The notes: generated by a model not told the origin, from the sequence alone. Counted from the stretch's first letter, positions 7,366 to 15,936 are shown. The stretch is DNA of 64,000 nucleotides from Frateuria_A sp051900415 (GCF_051900415.1 NZ_JBHZGL010000016.1:1-64000), one strand, 5' to 3'. Translations and numbers: made by a program.

Positions 7366-8385
7366 ATGATTGCCATGTGGCGGCGACTTTTCGCCGCAAG
7401 GAAAACGCCGCTTCGCCCCGCCCCTGCACCGCCCGTCGTGACGGTGGCGACCGACGTGCCTGCCCGGGAGGCCGGTCCGCCGCTGGCGGACGTGGAGGAC
7501 CGCTTCCATCGCTTCGTGCTGGGGCTGCCAGCGGCCGTCACCGATGCGGCCAGCACCGCCGAGCAGGCGACATTGCGGCGGCTGGAGGCGATCGGGGAGC
7601 GCTTCGACGTCAGCGGACTGCCGCGCCTGCCCAGCGTGTTGCCGCAGCTGTTGCGTGCCTTGAGGAACGACAACCTGGCCGGCTCGCAGCTGGCCGCGAT
7701 GATCGGTCGCGATCCGGTGCTCGTCGGCGAGGTGATGCGGGTGGCGGGCAGCGCGCATTTTCGTTCGGCCCAGCCGATCCACAGCCTGCAACATGCCGTG
7801 GTGCTGCTGGGCCGCGACGCACTGCGCCAGGTCGCCACGCTGCACGTGATGAAACCGATCCTGCAGGCCAGCGCAGGCATGCGCGGGCACATGGCCGGGC
7901 CGTGGTTGTGGGAACACGCCGAGCGTTGCGCGCACGCGGCGGCGTTCCTCGGCCGCCATGGCGGCTGCGATCCGTTCGAGGCGTTCCTGGCCGGAATGGT
8001 CTGCCATACCGGCACCGGTGCGATCGTGCGCCTGCTGGACCAGGAAGCGCCGCCATCGCTGGGGCCGTTTTCGCCGGTGTTCCTGGCCGGCTGCATGCGC
8101 ATCGGCGCGCGGCTGTCGCTGCGTGCGGTGCGCCATTGGGACATGCCCGCCAAGGTGATCGGGGCACTGGTCGAACGCGTCGACGCCCCGCAGGCGCCGG
8201 CCTCGTCGCTGGGCAAGGTGCTGGCCTGCGCCGACCCGCTGGCGATGGTGCAGTTGCTGGTCGAACGCGGCCTGCTGGATGCCGAGCTGGATTACAGCGG
8301 CACGTGGCCGAGCTGCTTCCCGGAACCGGTCATGCGGCGCGGGCAGCTGGACCTGCGCCGACAGTTCATGCCGGCGCAGGACTGA
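7366..8385 (+). CDS. HDOD-domain signalling protein
   Basis: 339 residues. After a basic, proline-rich N-terminus, residues about 85-290 form an HDOD domain: LPRLPSVLPQLLRALRN, the repeated-helix region AAMIGRDPVLVGEVMRVAGSA, and LQHAVVLLGRDALRQV. HDOD proteins are HD-like regulators without the full metal-binding HD pair, linked to motility, cyclic-di-GMP and stress signalling in xanthomonads. Starts at 7366 and 7375 are equally plausible. No receiver or GGDEF domain is attached, so the output partner is unknown. Confidence 0.85.
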   Translation: MIAMWRRLFAARKTPLRPAPAPPVVTVATDVPAREAGPPLADVEDRFHRFVLGLPAAVTDAASTAEQATLRRLEAIGERFDVSGLPRLPSVLPQLLRALRNDNLAGSQLAAMIGRDPVLVGEVMRVAGSAHFRSAQPIHSLQHAVVLLGRDALRQVATLHVMKPILQASAGMRGHMAGPWLWEHAERCAHAAAFLGRHGGCDPFEAFLAGMVCHTGTGAIVRLLDQEAPPSLGPFSPVFLAGCMRIGARLSLRAVRHWDMPAKVIGALVERVDAPQAPASSLGKVLACADPLAMVQLLVERGLLDAELDYSGTWPSCFPEPVMRRGQLDLRRQFMPAQD

Positions 8386-8391
8386 GCGCTG

Positions 8392-8910
8392 TCAGTGCGG
8401 CGTGGCGTCCACGTCCGCGCGCAGCTGCCAGGCGATGTCGTCCGCGCCGGTGGCCAGCAACGAGCTCAGCGCCTTGGCGTAGTCGGCGCGGGCGGGGGCC
8501 GGCATCGATGGCGACACGTGGTAGGTCTTGTCCGAACCCAGGCCGCGCGCGTGGATGGCGCAGTGGGTGCCCAGCTCGAGCGTGACACTGGCCGGCGTGG
8601 CCTCGCTGTCCACGCGCATCTCCGCAAAAACCTGCTCGCACTGCACCACCAGATCGGTGAAATAGCTTCCTTCCAGCGCCTGGCGCAGACGCGCCTGCAG
8701 TACCTCGGATACCGGAGGCGTGGGCTTGAGCGTCAACGAATCCTCCAGGCCGCGGACCTCGACGTCCTGCGTATCCTGCTCGACCTGCAGCCACGGCGCC
8801 GACGCCGGCGACACCAGGCTGCCGAGCGCCACCGGCACGCGCGTGTCCTGCGAACCGCCACACGCGGCCAGCAACAAGGCTGCACCGGCTACCCATGCAA
8901 ACTTCTTCAT
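8392..8910 (-). CDS. Putative lipoprotein of unknown function (172 aa)
   Basis: 172 residues opening with a lipoprotein signal peptide, MKKFAWVAGAALLLAACGGS, lipobox LAAC with the cysteine at residue 17. The mature part is acidic, predicted to be mixed alpha/beta and about 155 residues long, without a recognised domain. The layout (a VQCEQVFAEM strand and a HCAIHARGLG strand) resembles small ABC-type or LptE-like periplasmic lipoproteins only in a general way. It is convergent with the HDOD gene, 6 bp between stops. Confidence 0.8.
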   Translation of the reverse strand: MKKFAWVAGAALLLAACGGSQDTRVPVALGSLVSPASAPWLQVEQDTQDVEVRGLEDSLTLKPTPPVSEVLQARLRQALEGSYFTDLVVQCEQVFAEMRVDSEATPASVTLELGTHCAIHARGLGSDKTYHVSPSMPAPARADYAKALSSLLATGADDIAWQLRADVDATPH

Positions 8911-9088
8911 ATGGACTCCCCCAAGAGCAAATTGCCTGAACGAATCTACAGGCGCCACGGCGCTTGATCAACGCAGGCAGGCGGCAAACGCGAGCCAGTG
9001 CACGTTTGGACGTCTGATTGCCGAGCGGATGGGTCGGGGCATCGCCCTAACCGCGAATGGCGTTTCCGGGGCCCGTCGTGCGCGAAGG

Positions 9089-9110
9089 TGGTGGGCTGAA
9101 CCACCCTACG
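9089..9110. repeat. Partial GGTGGGCTGAA/CCACC palindromic element
   Basis: GGTGGTGGGCTGAACCACCCTAC forms a small hairpin and is a truncated member of the element seen in full at 16515-16576 and 52449-52596. It sits just beyond the stop of the FAD monooxygenase gene. Confidence 0.6.
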
Positions 9111-9111
9111 C

Positions 9112-10239
9112 TCAGCCGCGCGTGCGCACGGGGTGATCCAGGCCGCCGGCCACGCGCAGGAACTGGCGCCGCGCGGGGCCGAAGTGCATCAGGCGCGGCA
9201 CCAGTACGTCGCGCAATTCGCGCAGGGTCGAAGGGCGTCCCTGCATCAGCCGGGTCAGCGCGCCCACGCGCCGCACCACCTGGCGATGCACCGGGTGGCG
9301 CAGCTGCGCATAGCTGGCCAGGCGCGAGAGCCGTCCGTGGAGCGCATCCGCCGCACAGTCGGCGAAGACGTAGGCGTCCTCGATGCCCAGGTTCATGCCG
9401 CGTGCGCCCAACGGCGAGTGGATGTGCGCCGCATCGCCGCCGAGCAGCACGCGGCCCACGCCGGCGCGCTCAGCCACCCGGTGCGCGATATGGAAGTGCG
9501 ACTGCCACAGCACGTCCCCGCACACGGTGCCGGCCGGCAGCGCAGCCAACGGCTCGACACTGTTGCCGATCAGGCGCCAGATGTCGTCGCGCACGCGCAG
9601 CGCGAACAGAAAGCCGTCCGGCAGCAGAAACAGATGCACCCGGTCGGGATCGAGCGGCACGGCCAGGTGCAGGTCCCACAGTTGCCAGGGCTCCGGCAGT
9701 TCGTCGCCCGGAAAAGCCAGCCCCAATGCCTGGCGCACCGTGCTGTGCGCGCCATCGGCACCGTACAGCAGCGGTGCCTGCGCGGACTCGACGCTGCCGT
9801 CGGCGTGCACCAGCTGGACAGTGACGCTGTCGTCGCCCTGCGTCAGCGCGTCGAGCTTCACCCCGCGCTCGACGACGACGCCCTGCGCCTCCAGCGCGTC
9901 GGCCAACAGCGCTTCGGTGCGCGACTGTGGCAGCGCGAGCAGTGACCGGTCGGTATCGAGCAAGGGCGAGATCGGCACGGCCACGTCCTCGTGCCCGCGC
10001 TGGTGCAGCGACAGCCCGCGCACGGTCCAGCCTTCGGCCAGCATGCGCGCGGTTACGCCGGTGTCCTCCAGCAACTCCTGCGTGCGCGGGTTGACGGCGA
10101 GCGCCTTGGAGTTGCGGCTGGGTGCGGTCGCTTTGTCGACGATGCGCACCGCAATGCCGCGCCGGGCGAGCAACAGGGCAGCCGCCAGTCCGGTGGGACC
10201 GGCGCCGGCGATCATCACGGGCATGGCGTCCGACGGCAT
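9112..10239 (-). CDS. FAD-dependent aromatic-ring-type monooxygenase
   Basis: 375 residues of the PheA/TfdB (flavoprotein hydroxylase) family, which uses NAD(P)H and oxygen to hydroxylate aromatic or related substrates. The dinucleotide fold GAGPTGLAAAL is at residues 12-22 and LLYGADGAHSTVRQALG is the second FAD motif. GGDAAHIHSPLGARGMNLG near residue 270 carries the conserved GD and contacts the FAD ribityl chain. It lacks the C-terminal thioredoxin-like domain of phenol hydroxylases and is shorter than most, but all core motifs are present. The substrate is unknown; no catabolic neighbours are seen. Confidence 0.88.
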   Translation of the reverse strand: MPSDAMPVMIAGAGPTGLAAALLLARRGIAVRIVDKATAPSRNSKALAVNPRTQELLEDTGVTARMLAEGWTVRGLSLHQRGHEDVAVPISPLLDTDRSLLALPQSRTEALLADALEAQGVVVERGVKLDALTQGDDSVTVQLVHADGSVESAQAPLLYGADGAHSTVRQALGLAFPGDELPEPWQLWDLHLAVPLDPDRVHLFLLPDGFLFALRVRDDIWRLIGNSVEPLAALPAGTVCGDVLWQSHFHIAHRVAERAGVGRVLLGGDAAHIHSPLGARGMNLGIEDAYVFADCAADALHGRLSRLASYAQLRHPVHRQVVRRVGALTRLMQGRPSTLRELRDVLVPRLMHFGPARRQFLRVAGGLDHPVRTRG

Positions 10240-10292
10240 GCCCGAAGACTAGCAGCATCGGTGCCGACGTCATGGCGATGTCCGTCCGGCGC

Positions 10293-10475
10293 TCAGGTCG
10301 GCGGGGCGTCCGGGTGGCGTCTGCGCCAGGCCGCGAGCGCGGCACGGTAGCGCTCCAGCGCCTCGTCGTAGCGATCGAGCACGCAGTTCACGCAGCCCTC
10401 GCCGCAGCAGTCGGCCGGATCGGGCTCGCTCGGGGGCGCGGGCGGTGGATCATCAGGAGGGAAAGGAAGCGCCAT
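10293..10475 (-). CDS. Small oxidoreductase-like N-terminal domain protein (60 aa)
   Basis: 60 residues matching the short Pfam family PF09791: a proline-rich start, then DCCGEGCVNCVLDRYDEAL with four cysteines in a CCxxxCxxC pattern, then a helical tail. The same domain is fused to longer proteins in eukaryotes. In bacteria it is a stand-alone protein that may bind a metal or iron-sulfur centre; this is unproven. The start at 10475 leaves a family-like N-terminus; an upstream extension to 10547 would be basic and unconserved. Confidence 0.8.
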   Translation of the reverse strand: MALPFPPDDPPPAPPSEPDPADCCGEGCVNCVLDRYDEALERYRAALAAWRRRHPDAPPT

Positions 10476-10600
10476 GGAATCAATGGTAAGGCCGCGCTCA
10501 CGCCATGGACACCCGCGGCCCACGCCCCGCCTACCCGCGTTCCTCAAGGATGGTGCCGGGCCGTCCCCGCGCCCGCCATCCCCACCCCGCGAGGAGCGCC

Positions 10601-11098
10601 ATGAAGACCCGCCACGTGTTCAGCACGCCCGATGTCGAGACTGCAAAGACCGTCATGCAGGCCGCACGCGCCGCCGGCGTGCCCGAGGAAGACATCTCGC
10701 TGATTGCCCGCTCGGACATCGAGCTGGAAGCGGCCCCCGAGCAGCACAAGGAAGCCGGCAGCGATTTCTATCCGGCCGCACTGCGCGGCGTGGTCGGCGG
10801 GGGCGCGGTCGGGTTGCTGGCCGGACTGGTGGCGGTGGCGATCCCGCCGGTGGGGATCACGGTGGCGGGCGTGGCCGGGCTGACCGTCGCCGGCGCGCTG
10901 ACCGGTGGCTGGACCGGCGCGCTGGTGGGTGCCTCCGTGCCCGATCCGGTGCGACGCAAGTTCGAGGATGAAATCGCGTCAGGCCGCATCCTGGTCGTGC
11001 TGGACGGTGACAAGGATCTGCTGGCGCGTGCCGCGCCGGCGCTTGCACGCGCGGGCGGCACGCCGCTGCCGTTCGATGAGCCGACGGCGCTGACGTAG
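10601..11098 (+). CDS. Glycine-rich membrane-associated protein of unknown function
   Basis: 165 residues. An N-terminal alpha/beta part (VETAKTVMQAARAAGVPEEDISLIARSD) looks like a ferredoxin- or ACT-like helix-strand unit. The long glycine/alanine-rich hydrophobic middle, about residues 61-113, resembles glycine-zipper membrane insertion segments. A soluble tail containing GRILVVLDGD follows. Similar proteins are annotated as DUF1269-like or hypothetical. GAGGAG at 10591-10596 supports the ATG. It may be a stress-related membrane protein, by analogy only. Confidence 0.7.
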   Translation: MKTRHVFSTPDVETAKTVMQAARAAGVPEEDISLIARSDIELEAAPEQHKEAGSDFYPAALRGVVGGGAVGLLAGLVAVAIPPVGITVAGVAGLTVAGALTGGWTGALVGASVPDPVRRKFEDEIASGRILVVLDGDKDLLARAAPALARAGGTPLPFDEPTALT

Positions 11099-11110
11099 CG
11101 CGAATCCGCT

Positions 11111-11425
11111 CCCTCGCCCCTCAGGGGAGAGTTGGGGCTCGCGACACGGTGTGTGTTGTCGATGCCCCTTCGCCGCGCGCGTCCTGTTAACTCGGAGCGC
11201 CGCAGTCGCACGCCGTCTTTTCCCGCGAGCCCCGACCCCTCACCCCAGCCCTCTCCCCGCAGGGGAGAGGGAGCTCAAGCAGAGCAGTCGCGCGCTGTCT
11301 TTTCCCGCGAGCCCCGGCCCCTAACCCCAGCCCTCTTCCCGAGGGGAGAGGGAGCTCAAGCAGAGCAGTCGCGCGCTGTCTTTTTCCCGCGAGCCCTGCC
11401 TTGCCCCCGGAGGGGCGAGGTTGCT
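11111..11425. repeat. Tandem copies of the CCTCACCCC/GGGGAGAGGG palindromic repeat
   Basis: This 434-bp gap contains no gene. From 11203 a unit of about 81-82 bp is repeated: CAGTCGC starts fall at 11203, 11285 and 11366. Each unit carries a GC-rich hairpin, CCCCAGCCCTCTCCCC pairing with GGGGAGAGGG. The first two units are nearly identical and the third decays after about 60 bp. A single diverged half copy lies at 11111-11140. Such arrays can stop transcription or stabilise mRNA ends; function here is inferred. Confidence 0.85.
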
Positions 11426-11532
11426 CGACGCGTGCATTGCACGCTCCTTTCATGATCCGCGCACATCGCATTCAACCGGGCGCGAGGAACATGCCTTCTG
11501 TTCCGCTTCCCCGCTGCCGCCCCGGAGTACCC

Positions 11533-11952
11533 ATGGACCTCGACCGCGTGATGACCCGCAACCCGAAGTTCTGCCTGACCACCTCGCCGCTGGACGAGGT
11601 CGCCCGCGCGATGCGCGACGAGGACGTCGGCGAGATTCCGGTGGTCGACCTGGATCGTCAGCCCGTGGGCGTGATCACCGACCGCGATATCGTCGTGCGC
11701 ACGCTGGCCGCCGGGCGCAACCCGCTGGAAGTGCGCGTACAGGACTGCATGACCGCACCGCCGATCGTCATCAAGGAGGACGCGAGCCTGGAGGACTGCG
11801 CCAGGCTGATGGAACGCCAGCAGATCCGACGGGTGCCGGTAGTCGATGCCAAGGGTGCGCTTTGCGGCATCGTCTCGCTGGCGGATCTGGAGCGCACGGA
11901 CGCCCGCTCACTGCAGCAGGAAGTCACCCGCGCCGTATCCCAACCACACTGA
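11533..11952 (+). CDS. CBS-domain protein
   Basis: 139 residues consisting of two CBS domains, the adenosine-nucleotide-sensing module. They cover about residues 5-60 (VMTRNPKFCLTTSPLDEVARAM to VGVITDRDIVVR) and 72-127 (CMTAPPIVIKEDASLEDCARLM to GIVSLADL). ITDRDIVVR and GIVSLADLER are the usual ligand-binding ends. No effector domain is attached, so it likely regulates another protein or acts as an energy sensor. The ATG at 11533 is favoured because the domain begins immediately. A 23-bp gap separates it from the following lipoprotein gene. Confidence 0.88.
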   Translation: MDLDRVMTRNPKFCLTTSPLDEVARAMRDEDVGEIPVVDLDRQPVGVITDRDIVVRTLAAGRNPLEVRVQDCMTAPPIVIKEDASLEDCARLMERQQIRRVPVVDAKGALCGIVSLADLERTDARSLQQEVTRAVSQPH

Positions 11953-11975
11953 CCGTTCATCGGAGGAGTCCTTCC

Positions 11976-12248
11976 ATGAAGATCCGCCTGCTGTGCTGGA
12001 GCCTGCTGCTGGCCTCCTCGTTCGCGTTGGCCGCCTGCAACAACGGCACCAACGACAACGCCGAACCGGGCGCCGCGACCCCGTCGACCGCGCCGGCCAC
12101 CACGCCATCCCAGCCGACCACGCCCATGACGCCACCGCCTGCATCCACCGCGATGACGCCACCGGCCACCATGCCGCCGGCTTCGTCGACCTCGGGCATG
12201 CCGGCGCCGACCTCGACCACGCCCAATTCCTCCGGCGGCGCTTACTGA
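11976..12248 (+). CDS. Proline/threonine-rich small lipoprotein (90 aa)
   Basis: 90 residues. The lipoprotein signal is MKIRLLCWSLLLASSFALAAC with the acceptor cysteine at 21. The rest is a low-complexity chain of Pro, Thr, Ala and Ser with repeated TPP/PAS motifs and no predicted fold. A CGGAGGAG ribosome site lies at about 11961-11968. It is probably anchored to the outer membrane as a flexible spacer or cell-surface decoration. No partner is evident beyond possible co-transcription with the CBS protein. Confidence 0.75.
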   Translation: MKIRLLCWSLLLASSFALAACNNGTNDNAEPGAATPSTAPATTPSQPTTPMTPPPASTAMTPPATMPPASSTSGMPAPTSTTPNSSGGAY

Positions 12249-12452
12249 GCGCACGCCGGGCGACTGGCAGGGAGGCATGCAGGGCCAGGGACGGCCTGAA
12301 GCGGGATCGGACAAAGCACGCGGGCCTGGCACCAACCGGGCCCGTTCGTCGTGGGCTGCGGCTGGCCCGCGGGCGCCAGCTCCCCCAGAAGTCACGGCTC
12401 CCTGTCGCCAGGCCAGGCGCACAATCGCAGACCCAACCCGAAGGAGCCTGAC

Positions 12453-13229
12453 ATGCGCACGCTCGTCCTCGCCGCCGTGATCGCCCTCGCCTTGCCCGCC
12501 GCCCACGCGGCACCTGCCCCGCAGGATGCCGCGCAGCACACGCAACCGCCCTATCTCGCCTCCGCGATCAACGACCCGGACCGCCAGGCCGATCGCGCCG
12601 ACGACGCCCGCCGCAAGATCGCCCAGGTGATGGCCTTCGCCGAGGTCAAGCCGGGCGACAAGGTGCTGGAGCTGATTCCCGGCAGCGGTTACTTCACCCG
12701 CGTGTTCAGTGGCGTGGTCGGGCCCAAGGGGCACGTCTATGCGTTGTGGCCGAACGAGTACGCCGCCGAGGCGCAGTCGGACGTGACCCACCTGCGCAAG
12801 CTCGCCCAGCAGCCGCACTACGCGAACGTCAGCGTGCTCACGCAGCCGGCGGCGAAGCTCGATGCGCCCAAGTCGGTCGACGTGGTGTTCACCTCGCAGA
12901 ACTACCACGACTACCCGGACAAGTTCATGGGCAACGTCGACCCGGTCGTGCTCGACAAGCAGGTGTTCAAGGTGCTCAAGCCCGGCGGGGTGTTCGTCGT
13001 GATCGACCACGTGGCGCCCGCCGGATCGGGCATGCGCGATACCGACACCCTGCATCGCATCGACCCGGCCATCGTCCGCAAGCAGGCCGAATCGGCAGGC
13101 TTCGTGTTCGATGGTGAGAGCGACGCACTGCGCAACCCGGCCGATCCGCACGACATCAAGGTGTTCGACAAGTCGATCCGCGGGCATACGGACCAGTTCA
13201 TGTACCGGTTCCGCAAGCCGAAAGGTTGA
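12453..13229 (+). CDS. Exported methyltransferase-like protein (COG4798 type)
   Basis: 258 residues. A clear signal peptide (MRTLVLAAVIALALPAAHA, cleavage near 19/20) precedes a class I SAM-methyltransferase fold. Motif I is VLELIPGSGYFTRVFSGVVG (about residues 71-90), with YALWPNEY after it, VDVVFTSQNYHDY as motif IV and VLKPGGVFVVIDHVAP as motif V. The family is known as a predicted exported methyltransferase, which is puzzling because SAM is cytoplasmic. Either the protein acts on another ligand or it has an unusual location. AAGGAG at 12441-12446 supports the start. Confidence 0.85.
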   Translation: MRTLVLAAVIALALPAAHAAPAPQDAAQHTQPPYLASAINDPDRQADRADDARRKIAQVMAFAEVKPGDKVLELIPGSGYFTRVFSGVVGPKGHVYALWPNEYAAEAQSDVTHLRKLAQQPHYANVSVLTQPAAKLDAPKSVDVVFTSQNYHDYPDKFMGNVDPVVLDKQVFKVLKPGGVFVVIDHVAPAGSGMRDTDTLHRIDPAIVRKQAESAGFVFDGESDALRNPADPHDIKVFDKSIRGHTDQFMYRFRKPKG

Positions 13230-13257
13230 GGTCGCCACATGCCGCGGTGCGCTCTTC

Positions 13258-13333
13258 GTAGGAACCCACTTTGTGGGCGATGCTTTGGCGGTTGCGGTCT
13301 GCTGGAGAGCATCGCCCGCAAGCGGGCTCCTAC
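13258..13333. repeat. REP-like palindrome, 'GTAGGAGCCCGCTTGCGGGCGATGC' family (type A)
   Basis: Inverted copies GTAGGAACCCACTTTGTGGG and CCCGCAAGCGGGCTCCTAC face each other across about 25 bp. The left arm has drifted from the consensus seen at 25994-26069 and 62512-62583. It lies between the methyltransferase-like gene and DUF72. Confidence 0.85.
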
Positions 13334-13369
13334 AGAGGCAAAAAGCCCGGCCGGGGCGTCGGTGATGGC

Positions 13370-14086
13370 GTGACCGTCCGCATCGGCTGCGCAGGCTGGT
13401 CGATCCCGAAGGCGCACGCCGCTGCCTTCCCGGCTGAAGGCAGCACGCTGGAACGCTACGCGCAGGTCTTCGACTGCGTGGAGATCAACTCCAGCTTCTA
13501 CCGCCCGCACCGCCCGGCGACCTGGCGCCGCTGGGCGGACAGCGTGCCGGCGGATTTCCGGTTCGCCGCCAAGATGCCCAAGGCGATCAGCCACGAATGC
13601 CGGTTGCGCTCGTGCGACGGGCTGGTGTCGCGGTTCCTCGACCAGGTCGGCGAGCTGGGCAACAAGCTGGGCTGGCTGCTGCTGCAACTGCCGCCGAGCC
13701 TGGCGTTCGAGGCATCGGTCGCCCTGCCCTTCTTCGAGCGTTTGCGGGAGGGCTACGACGGTGCGCTGGCATGCGAGCCCAGGCATGCCTCGTGGTTCAC
13801 GGCGGCTGTCGACCAGGCGTTGCGCGGTCTGTCGATATCGCGCGTCGCGGCCGACCCGGCGCGCGTGCCGCGCGCGGCGTTGCCTGGCGGCGACCGCCAT
13901 CGCATCTATTTGCGGCTGCACGGATCGCCGCGCACGTACTACGACGCCTACGCGTCCCAGGCGCTCGAACGCGTGGCGCGACGGTTGCGCCGGGCGCCGC
14001 ACGCCTGGTGCATCTTCGACAACACGACGCTGGGCCACGCGACGGCCAACGCCCTCGACCTGAAGCGCATGCTCGGCTCCTTGTAG
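13370..14086 (+). CDS. DUF72 (YecE-like) family protein
   Basis: 238 residues of the DUF72 family, a TIM-barrel fold of unknown catalytic role. Conserved elements are VRIGCAGWSIPK at the start, FDCVEINSSFYRPHRPATWRRW, RFAAKMPKAISHE, LGWLLLQLPPSLAF, ACEPRHASWF, YLRLHGSP and the closing WCIFDNTTLGHATANAL, which carries the family's Asn residues. The GTG at 13370 gives the family N-terminus. Its TAG stop is the TAG of the REP element that follows, so the last residues may have been reset by repeat insertion. Confidence 0.88.
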   Translation: MTVRIGCAGWSIPKAHAAAFPAEGSTLERYAQVFDCVEINSSFYRPHRPATWRRWADSVPADFRFAAKMPKAISHECRLRSCDGLVSRFLDQVGELGNKLGWLLLQLPPSLAFEASVALPFFERLREGYDGALACEPRHASWFTAAVDQALRGLSISRVAADPARVPRAALPGGDRHRIYLRLHGSPRTYYDAYASQALERVARRLRRAPHAWCIFDNTTLGHATANALDLKRMLGSL

Positions 14087-14152
14087 GAGCGCACCTGTAC
14101 GCGACCGCCATGCCCGGTCGTGCCCCACGGTCGCGCACAGGTGCGCTCCTGC
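14083..14152. repeat. REP-like palindrome, 'GTAGGAGCGCACCTGTGCGCGACCG' family (type B)
   Basis: GTAGGAGCGCACCTGTACGCG and CGCGCACAGGTGCGCTCCTGC form the two arms, about 28 bp apart. The same family is at 45479-45553, 57026-57085 and 59287-59380, with a variant at 40681-40780. The first TAG (14084-14086) is the stop codon of the DUF72 gene. Confidence 0.88.
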
Positions 14153-14223
14153 AACGCGGCGTTCACTCCGACGTGCCCCCGGGCCGCCCAGAATCAGCCC
14201 AAGGCAGCCGCGACAGGTGATTC

Positions 14224-14961
14224 GTGCCCGAAGGCCCTTCGATCGTCATCCTGCGGGAAGAGGTGGCGCCCTTCACCGGGCGCACGATCCGGCGTGCCGA
14301 AGGCAACGCCAAGATCGACATGGGACGGCTGGTCGGCCAGCCGGTCGCCGCCTTCCGCAGCTTCGGCAAGCAGACGCTGATCGAGCTGCCGGACGTGACC
14401 ATCCGGATCCACCTGCTGATGTTCGGCAGCTACCGCATCGACGAGCGCAAGGAAGCTGCGCCGCGACTGAGCCTGCAGTTCGACGAGGGTGAGATCAACT
14501 TCTACAGCTGCTCGGTACGGCTGCTGGAGGGCGATCTCGACGAGCTCTACGACTGGCGCACCGACGTGATGTCCGACGTCTGGGACCCGGCGCTCGCACG
14601 CAAGCGCCTGCGCGCGATGCCCGATACCCTCGCCTGCGACGCGCTGCTGGACCAGGACGTCTTCGCCGGCGTAGGCAACATCATCAAGAACGAGGTGCTG
14701 TTCCGCATCCGCACGCATCCGCTCTCGACCATCGGCGCCCTGCCGGCGCGCAAGCTGCGCGAGCTCGTCGAGCAGGCGCGCCAGTACAGCTTCGAGTTTC
14801 TTCAGTGGAAGCGGGCCTTCGTACTGCGCAAGCACTGGCTGGCGCACAACAAGAGCATCTGCCCGCGCGACCACGTGAAGTTCCACCGCGCCTATCTGGG
14901 CAGAACCAACCGCCGCAGTTTCTTCTGCGAACTGTGCCAGCGGCGCTACGTGGAGAGCTGA
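14224..14961 (+). CDS. Fpg/Nei-family DNA glycosylase (endonuclease VIII-like)
   Basis: 245 residues. The chain starts V-PEGPSIVILREE; the processed PEGPS N-terminus supplies the catalytic proline and glutamate that excise oxidised bases and nick the strand. Also present are the helix-two-turn-helix segment LLDQDVFAGVGNIIKNEVLF and a C-terminal zinc finger with CPRDHVKF, then FFCELCQRRY. The GTG start at 14224 is fixed by this motif. Three bases separate it from a CDF transporter gene, which is followed by an AlkB gene, so repair of damaged bases is probably a shared theme of the operon. Confidence 0.88.
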   Translation: MPEGPSIVILREEVAPFTGRTIRRAEGNAKIDMGRLVGQPVAAFRSFGKQTLIELPDVTIRIHLLMFGSYRIDERKEAAPRLSLQFDEGEINFYSCSVRLLEGDLDELYDWRTDVMSDVWDPALARKRLRAMPDTLACDALLDQDVFAGVGNIIKNEVLFRIRTHPLSTIGALPARKLRELVEQARQYSFEFLQWKRAFVLRKHWLAHNKSICPRDHVKFHRAYLGRTNRRSFFCELCQRRYVES

Positions 14962-14963
14962 GG

Positions 14964-15929
14964 ATGTCCTCGTCATCGTCCAACTCGCGGCTGGTCGTCT
15001 ACGCCGCCCTCGCCGGCAACCTGGCCATCGCCATCGCCAAGTTCGTGGCGGCTGCGCTGTCGGGCAGTTCGGCGATGCTCAGCGAAGGCGTGCATTCGCT
15101 GGTCGATACCTCCAACGAGCTGCTGCTGCTCTACGGCATGCGCCAGGCCGCTCGACCGCCCGACGCCGTCCATCCGTTCGGCCACGGCCGGGAGCTGTAT
15201 TTCTGGAGCTTCATCGTGGCGCTGCTGGTGTTTGCGCTGGGCGCGGGCGTGTCGCTGTTCGAGGGCGTGAACCACCTGCGCCATCCCGAGCCGATGAGCG
15301 ATCCGCTGATCAACTACATCGTGCTGGGCGTGTCGATGGTGTTCGAGGGCACCTCCTGGTACCTGGCGCTGCGCGAGTTTCGCGCCGCCAAGGGCTCCAT
15401 GGGCTACTTCGAGGCCTTCCGCAAGAGCAAGGACCCGACCACCTTCACCGTGCTGCTGGAAGATTCGGCGGCGCTGCTCGGCCTGCTGATTGCGCTCGCC
15501 GGCGTGGTGTGCGCGCGCGTGTTCGATATGCCCGAGCTCGATGGGGCAGCCTCGATCGGCATCGCGATCGTGCTGGCCATTGCCGCAAGCCTGCTGGCGC
15601 GCGAGAGCAAGGGGCTGTTGATCGGAGAACCGGCGCATCCGCAGTTGCGCGAATCGCTGCTGGAGATCGCTGCCAACGATCCGGGCGTGGGACGCGTCAA
15701 CGGCGTGCTGACGGTGCAGATGGGGCCGCACACCGTGGTGGCGGCCTTGAGCGCCGAATTCGAGGACGAGCTGACCACGCCGCAGATCGAGCAGTGCATC
15801 CATCGCATCGAGAAGGCCGTCAAGAGCTGCCACGCGGAAGTCACGTCGCTGTTCGTCAAGCCGCAGACCGCCGAAACCTGGCGCGCGCGCCAGCATGCCA
15901 TCGCGCGGGAAAACGCGCCGCGGGAGTGA
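14964..15929 (+). CDS. Cation diffusion facilitator (CDF) transporter, ZnT9-like
   Basis: 321 residues with six predicted membrane helices between about residues 10 and 200 and a cytoplasmic C-terminal domain. The helix-2 metal motif SEGVHSLVDTSNELLLLYG is conserved. Helix 5 carries LEDSAALLG rather than the usual HxxxD, as in the SLC30A9/ZnT9-like branch. The expected role is proton-coupled export of a divalent metal such as Zn, Fe or Mn; the ion cannot be read from sequence. It sits between nei/fpg and alkB with gaps of 2 and 7 bp, so the three genes are one operon. A paralogue is at 47180. Confidence 0.9.
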   Translation: MSSSSSNSRLVVYAALAGNLAIAIAKFVAAALSGSSAMLSEGVHSLVDTSNELLLLYGMRQAARPPDAVHPFGHGRELYFWSFIVALLVFALGAGVSLFEGVNHLRHPEPMSDPLINYIVLGVSMVFEGTSWYLALREFRAAKGSMGYFEAFRKSKDPTTFTVLLEDSAALLGLLIALAGVVCARVFDMPELDGAASIGIAIVLAIAASLLARESKGLLIGEPAHPQLRESLLEIAANDPGVGRVNGVLTVQMGPHTVVAALSAEFEDELTTPQIEQCIHRIEKAVKSCHAEVTSLFVKPQTAETWRARQHAIARENAPRE

Positions 15930-15936
15930 GGCGGCC

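Noticed and set aside
12270..12420. Possible terminator or small RNA before the exported methyltransferase gene
   Set aside because: GC-rich inverted parts exist, but there is no T-run or clear stem-loop.
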